62,097 nt of DNA from an uncultured Clostridia bacterium (GTDB taxonomy: Bacteria > Bacillota > Clostridia > Christensenellales > CAG-314). Positions 8,449-17,413 of the stretch are shown piece after piece. A model generated the notes under the pieces. That model ran no database searches and was not told the origin of the DNA. It saw nothing but the letters and a program-made list of their open reading frames with translations. The stretch's first letter is position 1. Each line of letters starts with the position of its first letter. Both the position numbers and the translations under genes were made by a program. The stretch is taken from positions 1 to 62,097 of the forward strand of contig CAKPYT010000018.1 of NCBI GenBank assembly GCA_934203075.1, given 5' to 3'.

Positions 8449-9381
8449 TTATCGACTCCAAGCCATGTCGAACATGGCGGATAAAATATTGAGTTGCTGT
8501 CTCACACGAACTTCCACATTGCTTTGGTTGCCGTGCAGACCGTTGATATCCCGGTTGGTTTCTACCGTAAATACCACGGTATCGGGCTGCGAGTCGCTGA
8601 AGTATTGATCAAAACTGCCCTGTTCCGGGTTGGTGTAGAAGGAAAAATCAACTTCGTCTTTCGGTTTGTATTCCGTATTGTACTTGACGATCATCTCTTC
8701 TACGAAGAACGCGGAAGCACCGTTGCTGTAAATTACGCTGTCTCCCAGGATATATCTTTCGCCATCAGAATAACTTGCGCGAGATTCGTGCAGATCAATG
8801 ATGTAGTCGCAGGAGTATTCTTCTATGGTAGTCACAATTGCGTTTGCAATCTTTTGTGTGACGGTACCGGTTGCGCTGCCGGGGAAGGCACGGTTCAGGT
8901 CGGTGTGTTTTACGCCGTTATACATGCCGTTGCTGCCCTGACCTGCGTAACGTTTTTGCAAACGATCCGCCAGGATATTGACTTGCGGAATCAGAAGAAC
9001 CGTTCCGCAGATACCGTCCATTGTTTTCAGGTCTTCCACCAGTTGCAACCCGGCGGTCCATCCGGCGACTTCGTCGCCGTGGGTTCCGCCGATGATTGCG
9101 ATGGTAGGACCTTCTACGTTCGTTACGTACTTATGCACCGTGGTTTCATAATCCGAACCGAGGTTCGTCATAATCTTCCAACTGGTGTAAGTTACTTTTG
9201 TCAGAACCTTATCGCACACGTCGCACGTGCCGTCGCCGTTTTCGTCCTTATGAACTTTGCAAGTTTTCTTGGTGGGTTCGTCCGGAGTGTTCGGGTCGTC
9301 CGTCGGCGTGCATGCGGTAAGGGTGGTTGCCAGTGCCAGCAGCAGTGCCAGCAGCAGGCAAAGAAATGTTGTTTTTTTCAT
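8449..9381 (-). CDS. Surface lipoprotein zinc hydrolase, M14/AstE-aspartoacylase type
   Basis: 310 residues; lipobox LTAC with Cys24. A Cys-rich spacer CKVHKDENGDGTCDVCDK (41-56) resembles linkers common in clostridial surface proteins. The zinc peptidase core then follows: GGTHGDE gives ligands H101 and E104, IIDLHES gives H198, and FTVETNR gives the catalytic glutamate E274. The fold family includes carboxypeptidases, succinylglutamate desuccinylase and aspartoacylase. Phage poly-gamma-glutamate hydrolase also has a carboxypeptidase-like fold. With two gamma-glutamyltranspeptidases in the same operon, I infer cleavage of gamma-glutamyl or glutamate-terminated substrates outside the cell. 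The exact substrate is unknown. Confidence 0.85.
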   Translation of the reverse strand: MKKTTFLCLLLALLLALATTLTACTPTDDPNTPDEPTKKTCKVHKDENGDGTCDVCDKVLTKVTYTSWKIMTNLGSDYETTVHKYVTNVEGPTIAIIGGTHGDEVAGWTAGLQLVEDLKTMDGICGTVLLIPQVNILADRLQKRYAGQGSNGMYNGVKHTDLNRAFPGSATGTVTQKIANAIVTTIEEYSCDYIIDLHESRASYSDGERYILGDSVIYSNGASAFFVEEMIVKYNTEYKPKDEVDFSFYTNPEQGSFDQYFSDSQPDTVVFTVETNRDINGLHGNQSNVEVRVRQQLNILSAMFDMAWSR

Positions 9382-9406
9382 AACGTAAAAGTTCTTTTCT
9401 TATGGC

Positions 9407-10078
9407 TTAGAACAGCGGAGCCATGCCCGTTGCCATTTTTGCCAGAGAAGTGAAGTAGAACGCTTTGTACAGATCGAAGTATCCGTCGCTGTTAGCGTTG
9501 TCGCTGGTGGAGCTCTTTACTACGATTGCTTTTGCTTGCGGGCAAACAACATCCAGGAAGCTGTCCGTCAAGGTGCCGCGACGTGCTTTGCCGCCGGTGT
9601 GCAGCACTACGATCTGGAATTTGTTTTCTTTTGCTGCCGCAACCAAATCGTTTGCTCTGACCAATTCGGATTCCTTGGTGTAGCCGTTGGTGCCGCCGAG
9701 GCCTTTTGCAGAACCGCTGACAACGATGAATACGACGGAGCCGTCTTCAATGTCTTTTGCTTCCAGCAGGTTGTTTTTCACATAGGTGCTGTCGGAAGCG
9801 GTGGTAGCTTCGCTACGGCCGGATGCGTTCTTCACGATGGTAACACCGGTGGAGAAGGAGTCCTGACCGATCGAGGTCACGTACACTTTTTTGCCGCTGC
9901 ACAGGTCAACAACTGCGGTGTCCGCAATGGGAGCGTCCGTCGAGCCGGGGGTATCCGGGTTGTCCGGTTGATCCGGGGTATCCGGGTTTTCGGGGTCTTT
10001 CGGGCCACATGCCGCAAAGGTAAAGACCATAGCCAGAACCAATGCCAGGGTTAACACGAGAGTTAAAAGTTTTTTCAT
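9407..10078 (-). CDS. DUF6305-like lipoprotein
   Basis: 223 residues with signal peptide and lipobox FAAC (Cys about 24), then a Pro/Asp/Thr-rich linker (about 25-50). The globular part has the pattern KKVYVTSIGQD...SVVFIVVSGSAKGLGGTNGY...VVLHTGGKARRGTLTDSFLDVV, which I associate with the DUF6305 family; that match is from memory and tentative. The layout suggests a Rossmann-like alpha/beta fold. It lies between two M14 hydrolases and downstream of the permease with gaps of 21 and 25 bases. It may bind substrate for the transporter, which has no recognised binding protein here. Confidence 0.75.
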   Translation of the reverse strand: MKKLLTLVLTLALVLAMVFTFAACGPKDPENPDTPDQPDNPDTPGSTDAPIADTAVVDLCSGKKVYVTSIGQDSFSTGVTIVKNASGRSEATTASDSTYVKNNLLEAKDIEDGSVVFIVVSGSAKGLGGTNGYTKESELVRANDLVAAAKENKFQIVVLHTGGKARRGTLTDSFLDVVCPQAKAIVVKSSTSDNANSDGYFDLYKAFYFTSLAKMATGMAPLF

Positions 10079-10099
10079 TGTTGTTTCTCCTTTTTTTGT

Positions 10100-11575
10100 T
10101 TATTTCGCAGGAGCAAGATAGTATCCCGCTCCGTTGGTGTAGATGTCCATATAGCTCGGCATGCTGATGCTGAAATCGCCGAGTACGGAATAGTCCACGA
10201 TGGAAGTACCGTCGTAGCTTTCACGCGTCAGGCCGGAGGCGTTGTTAAACGCTTGTGCCAACACGTCCACACAGCACACGTGGCGCGCTGCGCGCTCGTC
10301 GATGTGCACCGGGGGTGCGTACAGCAAACCGGCTTCTTCCGCAATGTCGTACAGTTTGTCCTTACCGGTGACGATGAGGTCCTCGGTGAAGGGTCCGCGG
10401 TATTTGCCTTGCGATGCGTTGGACGTTTCGAACAGGTATACCAAAGCGTTCGTGTAGTCGCCCAATTCGCGGTGCGTCAGCCCGTGGAAGTTGATGGGGG
10501 ATTGCGAGAAGTTCAGCGTGTCGATGCCTGCCATTTCTGCCAGAAGGGACGCTTCACCGGTGATGGATTCTGCCGCCTGGTGGTACACGCCCTGGTTGAT
10601 GTTGGAGTATTCCGGAGATGCTTCGTGCAGGTCGATGGCGATGGAGATGTTGTTTTGACGAATGATTTGCGTTACGGCGTATGCCACACGTTCGGTGTAG
10701 TTGCCGTCCACAGAACCGGGGTAAGCACGGTTCAGGTTACGCACTTCGCTTGCAGACAGGGTCTGACCGGATTGTTTGTGAGAATACATATCCGGCGTAG
10801 GCCATTGGTCTACCGTGTTGCTTGCACGGGAGCCGAACTTAAAGGTGCGTTGGCTGCCGTCCTTTGCGGTGAGGTGATAGTATTCCGGAGAGGCTTCTTG
10901 CGGGTGCGTGTGCGTGTAGCCGCTGCGGTTGGTTTCCGTTACGATGTACAGTATGCCGCGTTCCACGGTTGCCGATTCCAGAATGATGGTTGCGGCGATT
11001 TGTCCTGCGGGTTCGTTCGGGTGCGTTCCGCCGAGTACCAGCATGCTGGGAACTTTTTCGACTTCCGCCTTGGAAACGGCAAGAGAGCTATCCGCCGCTA
11101 CCGCCGCTTTTGCTTCCGCATAGGTCATAACCGCTGCGTCTGCCGTGCCGGCTTTTACGGCCGCTGCCGCTGCCACGACGTCTGCCACTTCGTTTACGGT
11201 GGTCAGGCTTGCTTTGGCAATGGTGAGCGATTCGCTGCCGGTGATGCCGCAAATGTGTTTGCCCGTTGCATTCAGGCTATCCAGCGTGTTCAGTTGATCG
11301 GCATTTTCGGCCTTGATCAAAGCCACGGTGTTTTTGCTGCCGTATTTGATGTAGATTGCGGTATCCGCCCCGACCGTCCCTTTCAGGTTGGGGGAGTAGT
11401 CCACAAAGTGTTGAATTTCGTCTACCAGATCGGTATTGAAGTAGGCGTTGTATTGACGGAAACTCACAAAGTCTACCGCAACGATCGAGCCTACGACAAG
11501 CGCGATTGCCAGAATGATGGCGGTAACGACGATATTCGTTTTTTGATTTTTTAAACTAAGTTTTGCCATAATCAT
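10100..11575 (-). CDS. Membrane-anchored zinc hydrolase, M14/AstE-aspartoacylase type
   Basis: 491 residues from ATG 11575; ATG 11569 is an alternative (GGAGG is 4 and 10 bases upstream respectively). One N-terminal helix at about 14-36 anchors it with the enzyme outside. A region of about 130 residues, including an Ala-rich stretch at 130-170, precedes the catalytic domain. Zinc ligands are H185 and E188 (GGTHPNE) and H317 (IDLHEAS); E383 (LFETSN) is the likely catalytic base. It is a second hydrolase of the same class as 8449-9381, in the same operon, but anchored by a helix instead of lipid. I infer glutamyl-substrate trimming on the surface. Confidence 0.85.
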   Translation of the reverse strand: MIMAKLSLKNQKTNIVVTAIILAIALVVGSIVAVDFVSFRQYNAYFNTDLVDEIQHFVDYSPNLKGTVGADTAIYIKYGSKNTVALIKAENADQLNTLDSLNATGKHICGITGSESLTIAKASLTTVNEVADVVAAAAAVKAGTADAAVMTYAEAKAAVAADSSLAVSKAEVEKVPSMLVLGGTHPNEPAGQIAATIILESATVERGILYIVTETNRSGYTHTHPQEASPEYYHLTAKDGSQRTFKFGSRASNTVDQWPTPDMYSHKQSGQTLSASEVRNLNRAYPGSVDGNYTERVAYAVTQIIRQNNISIAIDLHEASPEYSNINQGVYHQAAESITGEASLLAEMAGIDTLNFSQSPINFHGLTHRELGDYTNALVYLFETSNASQGKYRGPFTEDLIVTGKDKLYDIAEEAGLLYAPPVHIDERAARHVCCVDVLAQAFNNASGLTRESYDGTSIVDYSVLGDFSISMPSYMDIYTNGAGYYLAPAK

Positions 11576-11585
11576 ATCGCCTCCG

Positions 11586-11750
11586 CTACTTAATCAGGAA
11601 CAGTCTCAGCAGCAGCATGACCAACGCCACCGCGCCTACGACTTTATCCGTGATCTTTTTGGTTTTGAATGTGTTCCAAACTACGCATACGGTAATGATA
11701 GCTACGAAAACGAGGTAAATTACCGTAAGGATGTTATTATACGTCATCAT
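11586..11750 (-). CDS. Small two-helix membrane protein (54 aa)
   Basis: This gene is shorter than usual cut-offs. ATG at 11750 overlaps the permease stop as ATGA, and the stop TAG is 10 bases before the next gene, so the operon spacing is continuous only if it is counted. The sequence has a helix at about 8-26 (ILTVIYLVFVAIITVCVVW), a short basic loop (KTKKITDK) and a second helix at about 37-53. It looks like a small subunit or stabiliser of the DctM-like permease encoded immediately upstream, comparable in position to the small subunit of TRAP systems though much shorter than DctQ. No family recognised. Confidence 0.8.
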   Translation of the reverse strand: MMTYNNILTVIYLVFVAIITVCVVWNTFKTKKITDKVVGAVALVMLLLRLFLIK

Positions 11751-13303
11751 AATGCGGAATCCTCCTTATTTTCGCTTTCTTCCGTTGTTGCGCCGGCTAC
11801 TGCCGCCTGCGGTTTACGACCTTTCAGAATCAGTTCGTAGATCACCGCAAAGATGATTGCCACCAGCGTTGCCGCAGCAAAGCCGAGCAGCACCAGATCC
11901 ATATGTTCCAAAGACAGCCACAGAGACATGGCAATGGTGTAGAACAGGGTGTAAACAAACGTTACGCCAAGTGCGGGGAGCGCTGCTTTCGTGATGGCGA
12001 ACCAGCTCTTTTCTTCCACGATGTCGCTTGCGAATTTTGCGGACATTGCGGTAGGCGGCAGGAACTCACCGATTGCGGAAAGCAAAGACAAACCGCAGGT
12101 TACGTAAATTTCGTTGTGAACGTTCAGGAAAGCCATGACGTAGGGCCCGCCCAGAATAGATGCGGAGCCGAACGCGGAGATGCCGCCGAACAGCGGAACG
12201 GCAATTGCCATGCTGATGTAGCGGCCGACGCCCGGGATCATGGTGGCAAGGTCTGCAAAGTAGCCTCTGCCGCCGTTCAGCGTGAAGATGGACATGAACA
12301 TACCTACGCCCATCAACAAGCCCATTGCGGAAAGAGATTTTTCTACGCCCTGACGAACCACTTCGATCACACAGTTGGGAGCTTCTTCTTTCGCCTTTTG
12401 TTTTTCGGGAAGAACCACTTCTTCTTCGTTTTCCACAACAGGCGCGGCTTCTGCCTTTTGACGTTTTGCCCAGAAGGGCAGTTTCTTATTTCTTCCGGTC
12501 AGGAATGCTACAACGGTGCAGATAACGAACATTGCGGGCATTGCCAACGTACCGAAAATGACGGGGAAGATGAATTCCAGCACGATGAGAAGAATCAGTG
12601 CGAGGAAGGGGAGCGTAACCGTCCAGTTCATTTCTTTCAGGACGCTCATATCCACAACCTGTTCCGCTTCTTCCATCGAAAGCGGTTTTACGTATTTTCT
12701 GCCGAGCAGCAGCACGCCGACGATTGCAAGCGGCAACGCCAACGTCAACAGCGGCAACGCAAAGTTTACGTATGCGATATCCACGACTTCGCAGATAACC
12801 ATGGCAGGCACGTTGACCGGAGGCGCAACCATACCGAGGATGGAGCCCAGCGCTACGATAGCGCCGACTTTTGCCTTCGGAATGCCCCATTTAATCATGA
12901 TGGGGGCAACCAGTGCGCCGGTGGTAATAGCGGACGCCAGAGACGAACCGGTTACCATTGCAGGGAACATGATGATGACGATGAAAGCGATCAACAATAA
13001 CGCGGGGGATTTGCGGAACACTTTTACCAGCAGTGCGCTGATGTAGTCCAACGCGCCGCTTGCCTGTGCCGCCCCAATGAAGATCATAGCCGTGGCGATG
13101 ATAAGAATCGTGTCGAAATATCCGAACGAGCCTTCGATGAAGTACCGCAGGTCAAACGGGGTATTCGAGAAAATCGCCGAGAGTATCGCGCCGACAACGG
13201 CAGACAACATCAGACAGATGCCGCTTGGGAGTTTTGCCCACAGCAACAGTACGATGAAGGTTGCAATCATTGCGACGAGATACAAGAGCTGAATTTGTAA
13301 CAT
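11747..13303 (-). CDS. DctM-like (TRAP/ion transporter superfamily) permease
   Basis: 518 residues, start ATG 13303 after AGGAGGT, with about 12 membrane helices. Motifs of the DctM/GntP-like permeases include VTGSSLASAITTGALVAPIMIKWG (about 125), ILGMVAPPVNVPAMVI (about 160), and in the second half FGGISAFGSASILGGPYVMAF and EFLPPTAMSAKFA. A charged cytoplasmic loop (about 275-320, Glu/Lys-rich) separates the halves, and the C-terminus is hydrophilic. Neighbours point to uptake of glutamate, a dicarboxylate or short gamma-glutamyl peptides released by the surface enzymes. No classical TRAP binding protein (DctP) is present. The substrate is inferred. Confidence 0.82.
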   Translation of the reverse strand: MLQIQLLYLVAMIATFIVLLLWAKLPSGICLMLSAVVGAILSAIFSNTPFDLRYFIEGSFGYFDTILIIATAMIFIGAAQASGALDYISALLVKVFRKSPALLLIAFIVIIMFPAMVTGSSLASAITTGALVAPIMIKWGIPKAKVGAIVALGSILGMVAPPVNVPAMVICEVVDIAYVNFALPLLTLALPLAIVGVLLLGRKYVKPLSMEEAEQVVDMSVLKEMNWTVTLPFLALILLIVLEFIFPVIFGTLAMPAMFVICTVVAFLTGRNKKLPFWAKRQKAEAAPVVENEEEVVLPEKQKAKEEAPNCVIEVVRQGVEKSLSAMGLLMGVGMFMSIFTLNGGRGYFADLATMIPGVGRYISMAIAVPLFGGISAFGSASILGGPYVMAFLNVHNEIYVTCGLSLLSAIGEFLPPTAMSAKFASDIVEEKSWFAITKAALPALGVTFVYTLFYTIAMSLWLSLEHMDLVLLGFAAATLVAIIFAVIYELILKGRKPQAAVAGATTEESENKEDSAL

Positions 13304-13312
13304 TTGTACCTC

Positions 13313-15100
13313 CTAATATCCAAAGGCTTTTCCGTCTCTGCGGGGATCTGCTGCCCCGTGTAGTTTGCCTTCGTTTGTGAATTGTATTCCTTGCACTCCG
13401 CCGAGGTACGAGTCGATCTCTTCCATGCCTTGTACGTTGACGGCGTACCCCATGGCGGTAAGTTCCGCCGAGAGGTTCGAAAGTGCTTTTTCAATGAGAA
13501 TGTCCTTCGTGGTGGAAGAACGATTCGTTTCGTTTGTGGTGAAACAGAAGAACCGCGGCGCATTGATTGCGCTTTGAATATCCATGTCGAATTCCACCAT
13601 GTTCAGAATCACCTGCAACATTGCGGATGGGATGCGCGTTCCGCCCGGTGTGCCGAGGGTGGCGTAAGGTTCGCCGTTTTTCAGCAGCACGGTGGGCATC
13701 ATGTAGCTTGCGGGTTGCTTGCCCGCTTTCGGCTCGTTGATGCTTCCCGCGGCGGAGAAGTCACGCATCTGGTCGTTCAGGAAGAAGCCTGCTCCCTCCA
13801 TCACCACGCCGGATCCGAAGAAGTTGTTGATGGTTTGCGTAAAGGTTACCAGGTTGCCCTCGCGATCCGCCACGGAGAAGGAGGTCGTACTGAAGTGACT
13901 TTCCTGTGCCGAGGAGGGGTAGAGGGTTACTTTTGCGTCCTGATAGGGCGTCGGGTCGCCGAACGGCTGTTCGGTTTCGCTGAGGCCCGTACCGAGGTAC
14001 GCTTTTCCCGCCTTGTATTTTGCAAGGCGGCTTGCCGCATATTCTTTGTTCAGCAAGCCCGCAACGGGCGCTTCCACAAAAGCGGTATCTGCCAGGTATT
14101 TTTCTTTGTCGCCGTAGGCAAGCTGCTCTACGGTGGCAAGCAGGTTTACGTATTCGGCGCTGTTATGCCCAAGGTCCGTAAGGGAGCCGGTTTTTTTGTA
14201 TTGTTCCAGCATGTTGAGCATTTCCAGCAACATGGTGCCGCCGGTGGAGGGAGAACTGCAGGTTAAAATGCTGTAATCCCCGTAACTGCCCGTTAAAGCG
14301 GAGCCGCTTTTCGGGTAGTTATCCATTGCGTATTTCAGGTCGTCTACCGTAACATAGCCGCCCGCGTCCTGAATGGACTGCGCAAGTTTTTCGGCGAATT
14401 CACCCGTATAAAAACTTTCGATTCCGTTGTCGGAAACCATCTGCAAGGTTTTTGCCAAATCCGGTTGAATCAGTTTGTCGCCCGTGCCGTACGGGTCCAG
14501 CCCGTCTTTGGTAAAGGCCTTTTCGATTGCCGCATCCCCGCTGGAAAGAATTTTTTCCAGGTTTTGCGAAATGTTGCTTGCCAGTTCCGGCGTGATCGTT
14601 ACGCCGTCCCTTGCCAGGGCAATCGACGGGGCAAGAATCTCTTGCAGGGATTTGGTTCCCGTGTCTTGTAAGATGCGGGCCAGACCCGCCAGTTGGGTGG
14701 GAACGGCGATTTTGCTTGCCGCGCCCGTTTTGCTTCCGTCATAGGAGAAGGAGGCAAATTCACGGAAATTGTAGTATTTCGATTCCTTCGTCTTTACGTT
14801 GTAGGAGAGCATCAGTCCGCCGCCGCCGAAGCCGGTTGCATCCGGTTCCGCAACGCTGATGGCAAAGGCAACCGCCACTGCCGCGTCAAAGGCGTTCCCT
14901 CCGGCTTTCAACACGTCCAGCCCCACTTTGGAGGCGTAGGGGTTTGCCGCGGTTACGATGCCGTTCTCGCCGACGTAATCTCTCACCGAGAGGTCCGTCG
15001 GGTCGAAGGGCGGCTCCTTGGAGCAAGCCCCAAGGATGCCGCTGATCATCACCAACGTCAGTACAACGGAAAGGAATCTTCCGAAGTGCCGCTGTTTCAT
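13313..15100 (-). CDS. ggt: Gamma-glutamyltranspeptidase/CapD-type lipoprotein (first paralogue)
   Basis: 595 residues, start ATG 15100, directly after the stop of the upstream paralogue. Lipobox LGAC (Cys about 26). The Ntn-hydrolase family is clear: GGNAFDAAVAVAFAISVAEP...GFGGGGLMLSY in the large subunit, and the self-cleavage nucleophile T405 in STTSFSVADREG, followed by FTQTINNFFGSGV. The C-terminal blocks are TPGGTRIPSAMLQVI and GAADPRRDGKAFG. Such enzymes hydrolyse or transfer gamma-glutamyl groups; CapD of Bacillus anthracis, in the same family, trims poly-gamma-glutamate and attaches it to the wall. Next to pgsBCW, either polymer processing or scavenging fits. Confidence 0.94.
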   Translation of the reverse strand: MKQRHFGRFLSVVLTLVMISGILGACSKEPPFDPTDLSVRDYVGENGIVTAANPYASKVGLDVLKAGGNAFDAAVAVAFAISVAEPDATGFGGGGLMLSYNVKTKESKYYNFREFASFSYDGSKTGAASKIAVPTQLAGLARILQDTGTKSLQEILAPSIALARDGVTITPELASNISQNLEKILSSGDAAIEKAFTKDGLDPYGTGDKLIQPDLAKTLQMVSDNGIESFYTGEFAEKLAQSIQDAGGYVTVDDLKYAMDNYPKSGSALTGSYGDYSILTCSSPSTGGTMLLEMLNMLEQYKKTGSLTDLGHNSAEYVNLLATVEQLAYGDKEKYLADTAFVEAPVAGLLNKEYAASRLAKYKAGKAYLGTGLSETEQPFGDPTPYQDAKVTLYPSSAQESHFSTTSFSVADREGNLVTFTQTINNFFGSGVVMEGAGFFLNDQMRDFSAAGSINEPKAGKQPASYMMPTVLLKNGEPYATLGTPGGTRIPSAMLQVILNMVEFDMDIQSAINAPRFFCFTTNETNRSSTTKDILIEKALSNLSAELTAMGYAVNVQGMEEIDSYLGGVQGIQFTNEGKLHGAADPRRDGKAFGY

Positions 15101-15101
15101 A

Positions 15102-16970
15102 TTAGTAGGCAAGTGCCTTGCCGTCACGACGGGAATCTGCGCCGCCGGACATGTTAATCAGGTTGCCTTTTGCATCGTAGTGGAAGACCACGCCGTGCAC
15201 GCCGCCGAAGTACAGGTTAATCGAATCGTAGTTGTCTACGTAGTAACCCATGGCTTCCAGTGCCGCAATCGTTTCGGCAGACAGGCATTCCGTTTCAATC
15301 AGTTTCTTGCCGCTCTTCTTGGTGTTGCCGTAGTTGTAGATACGAGAGTAGTCGATTGCGTTCTGAATATCCATATCGAATTCCAGCACGTTCAGGATCG
15401 TCGTATACACTGCGGAAACCAGACGCATCGAACCGGGTGAGCCCAGTGCGATTACCGGATTGTTGTTGCTGTCCAACACGAAGGTCGGCATGATGTGAGA
15501 GGTCGGTTGTTTGTAGGGTTTTACTTCCGAAGAGCCGCCTGCCGTGTAGGTTGCGGAAGACATCTGGTTGTTCAGGAAGAAACCGGTTCCTTCCGGAATG
15601 ATATAGGCACCCCAGAAGTGGTTGATCGTTTGCGTGAAGGATGCAACGTTGCCGTCCTTATCCACAACGGTGAAAGCGGTCGTGCCGTGATCGTCTTCGT
15701 TTTCGCCGATCAGGTCTACCGTTCTCTTTTCATCGCTGAAGTTCCACGGGTCGGTTGCGCCGCTGCCGTAGTAGGTCTGGCCTGCGCCGGAGTAGTCGTA
15801 AGCTTTGTCCGCGCTGAAGCAAGCATCCCAACGAGCCGCTGCGTATTCTTTGGTGATCAGGCCCGCCGGCACGTTTACGAAGTTGAAGTCGCCAAAATAT
15901 TTGGTTTTGTCGCCGTAAGCGTATTGCTGTGCGGATGCCATCGTGTGGATGTATTCCACGCTGTCACGATCCATATCGGCAAGGTACTTACCGGTGGAGC
16001 GTTGATAGTATTCCAACATGTTCATTGCTTCGACCAGAATCGTTCCGCCGGAGGAAGGAGAAGAAGAGGAAATGATGGAGTAGGTATCTTTCTTGTTCTG
16101 GTAAGAGCCTACCGTCGGTTCGCATACTACAGGGTAGTTGTCCGAAGCGTATTTCAGGTCTTCCATCGTGATGATACCGCCGTGTTCCTGCATTGCTTTG
16201 ACGATTGCTTCCGCAACCCAACCGGTGTAGAAGCCGTCCTTGCCTTTTGCAGCAATTTCTTTCAGCGTTTTTGCATAGTTTGCCTGCACCAGCTTATCGC
16301 CGACCTGCAGTTTGCCGTATTCGCCGAAGAACACGTCCGCACCTGCGACCGATTCCAATTGATCGTAGAGGTTTTCGAACAGGGTCGGGGTTACTTCAAA
16401 GCCGTTTTCCGCATAGTGGATTGCCGGATACAGCACTTCTTCCAGTTTCAGCACGCCCAGGTCTTCCACGATTTTGCAGAGGCCCGCTACTTCCGTCGGA
16501 ACGCCAACAGCCAGGATGCCTTCATCCAGAACGGTTGCGTCACCCGGTTTGCCGCTGACTTCTTCGTAGTAGGCTTTGGTGCCGAGTGCCGGCGTGAATT
16601 CGCGGAAGTTGTAGTTGAAGAACTTGCCGCTGCTCTTCTGGTAGCCCACCATGATGCCGCCGCCGCCGACGCCGGAAGCGTACGGTTCCACCACGCCTAA
16701 TGCGAAGGCCACGGCTACGGCCGCGTCAAACGCATTGCCGCCGGCTTCCAGCACGGCCATGCCGGCTTTGCTGGCGTACGGGCTGGCGGAGACGACAACG
16801 CCGTTTTTACCGGTTGCATCACGCTTGCTTAGGCTAACGTTGCTTGCATCTGCGTCCAGCTCTGCCAATGCTTCCGATACGGTTTTGCCCTTCGGGGCGC
16901 AAGCGCACGTAAACAGCATGGCCAAAGCCAGCAGCACAGAGAGACACGTTACTAAGATTTTCTTTTTCAT
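15102..16970 (-). CDS. ggt: Gamma-glutamyltranspeptidase/CapD-type lipoprotein (second paralogue)
   Basis: 622 residues; first gene of the eight-gene operon, start ATG 16970 after AAGGAGGAT. The signal peptide ends in CACAP, so it is probably lipid-anchored. Family landmarks are AGGNAFDAAVAVAFALGVVEPYASGVGGGG, the nucleophile T430 in HGTTAFTVVDKDG, FTQTINHFWGAYI, GSPGSMRLVSAVYTTI and a C-terminal GGADSRRDGKALAY close to that of its neighbour. The two genes look like an ancient tandem duplication, diverged but with all key residues kept in both. Keeping two suggests division of labour, for example wall attachment against hydrolysis, or different chirality. This is inference. Confidence 0.94.
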   Translation of the reverse strand: MKKKILVTCLSVLLALAMLFTCACAPKGKTVSEALAELDADASNVSLSKRDATGKNGVVVSASPYASKAGMAVLEAGGNAFDAAVAVAFALGVVEPYASGVGGGGIMVGYQKSSGKFFNYNFREFTPALGTKAYYEEVSGKPGDATVLDEGILAVGVPTEVAGLCKIVEDLGVLKLEEVLYPAIHYAENGFEVTPTLFENLYDQLESVAGADVFFGEYGKLQVGDKLVQANYAKTLKEIAAKGKDGFYTGWVAEAIVKAMQEHGGIITMEDLKYASDNYPVVCEPTVGSYQNKKDTYSIISSSSPSSGGTILVEAMNMLEYYQRSTGKYLADMDRDSVEYIHTMASAQQYAYGDKTKYFGDFNFVNVPAGLITKEYAAARWDACFSADKAYDYSGAGQTYYGSGATDPWNFSDEKRTVDLIGENEDDHGTTAFTVVDKDGNVASFTQTINHFWGAYIIPEGTGFFLNNQMSSATYTAGGSSEVKPYKQPTSHIMPTFVLDSNNNPVIALGSPGSMRLVSAVYTTILNVLEFDMDIQNAIDYSRIYNYGNTKKSGKKLIETECLSAETIAALEAMGYYVDNYDSINLYFGGVHGVVFHYDAKGNLINMSGGADSRRDGKALAY

Positions 16971-17413
16971 AAGATCCTCCTTGTGCGTTCCAAACGGAAC
17001 ATGTTTTTTTGTTTTTGTTTATCGAAACGCACGTTTTCGTTTCGTGCGAATTCAATCAGGAACGTTTCCGGTCGGACGGGGCGAAAGCCCCTTTCCGAAA
17101 CAGCGGCGTTTTTCCGCTTTTTCCGTTTCGCTTTTGGCGGCGGCCCGCAGTTTGCTTCCCGCCCGGTTCGCTTTTTCCCGGCTGTTGCGGGGAGGGGCGA
17201 CGAAAAACGTTTGGGCGGAACTTCTACCGGGGTTGTTTCCCGAGGTTCGGGCCCGCTCGTGCCCCGCGCTTTGGCGGTACCGGAGCCGCCTTTTCGTGTG
17301 CCGGGCGTGAAAAACAGGGCAGAGGGCAGAAAAACCCCGTTTTCACAGGATTGCTTGCACCGTTGTCTGCCGATTTTTCTGCGGCTTGCCGCATTTTCTT
17401 ACGGCCGAGGGTG
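16971..17413. other. Intergenic spacer upstream of the gamma-glutamyl operon
   Basis: The plus strand is pyrimidine-rich. Near 17021-17048 a GCACG...CGTGC inverted repeat lies about 50-80 bases upstream of the ggt start and could be an operator. I could not place a confident promoter, and I see no gene. Confidence 0.4.

Noticed and set aside
11747..13303. CitMHS citrate transporter or classical TRAP DctM assignment
   Set aside because: No DctP or DctQ neighbours and motifs are generic to the ion transporter superfamily, so only a DctM-like call is made.
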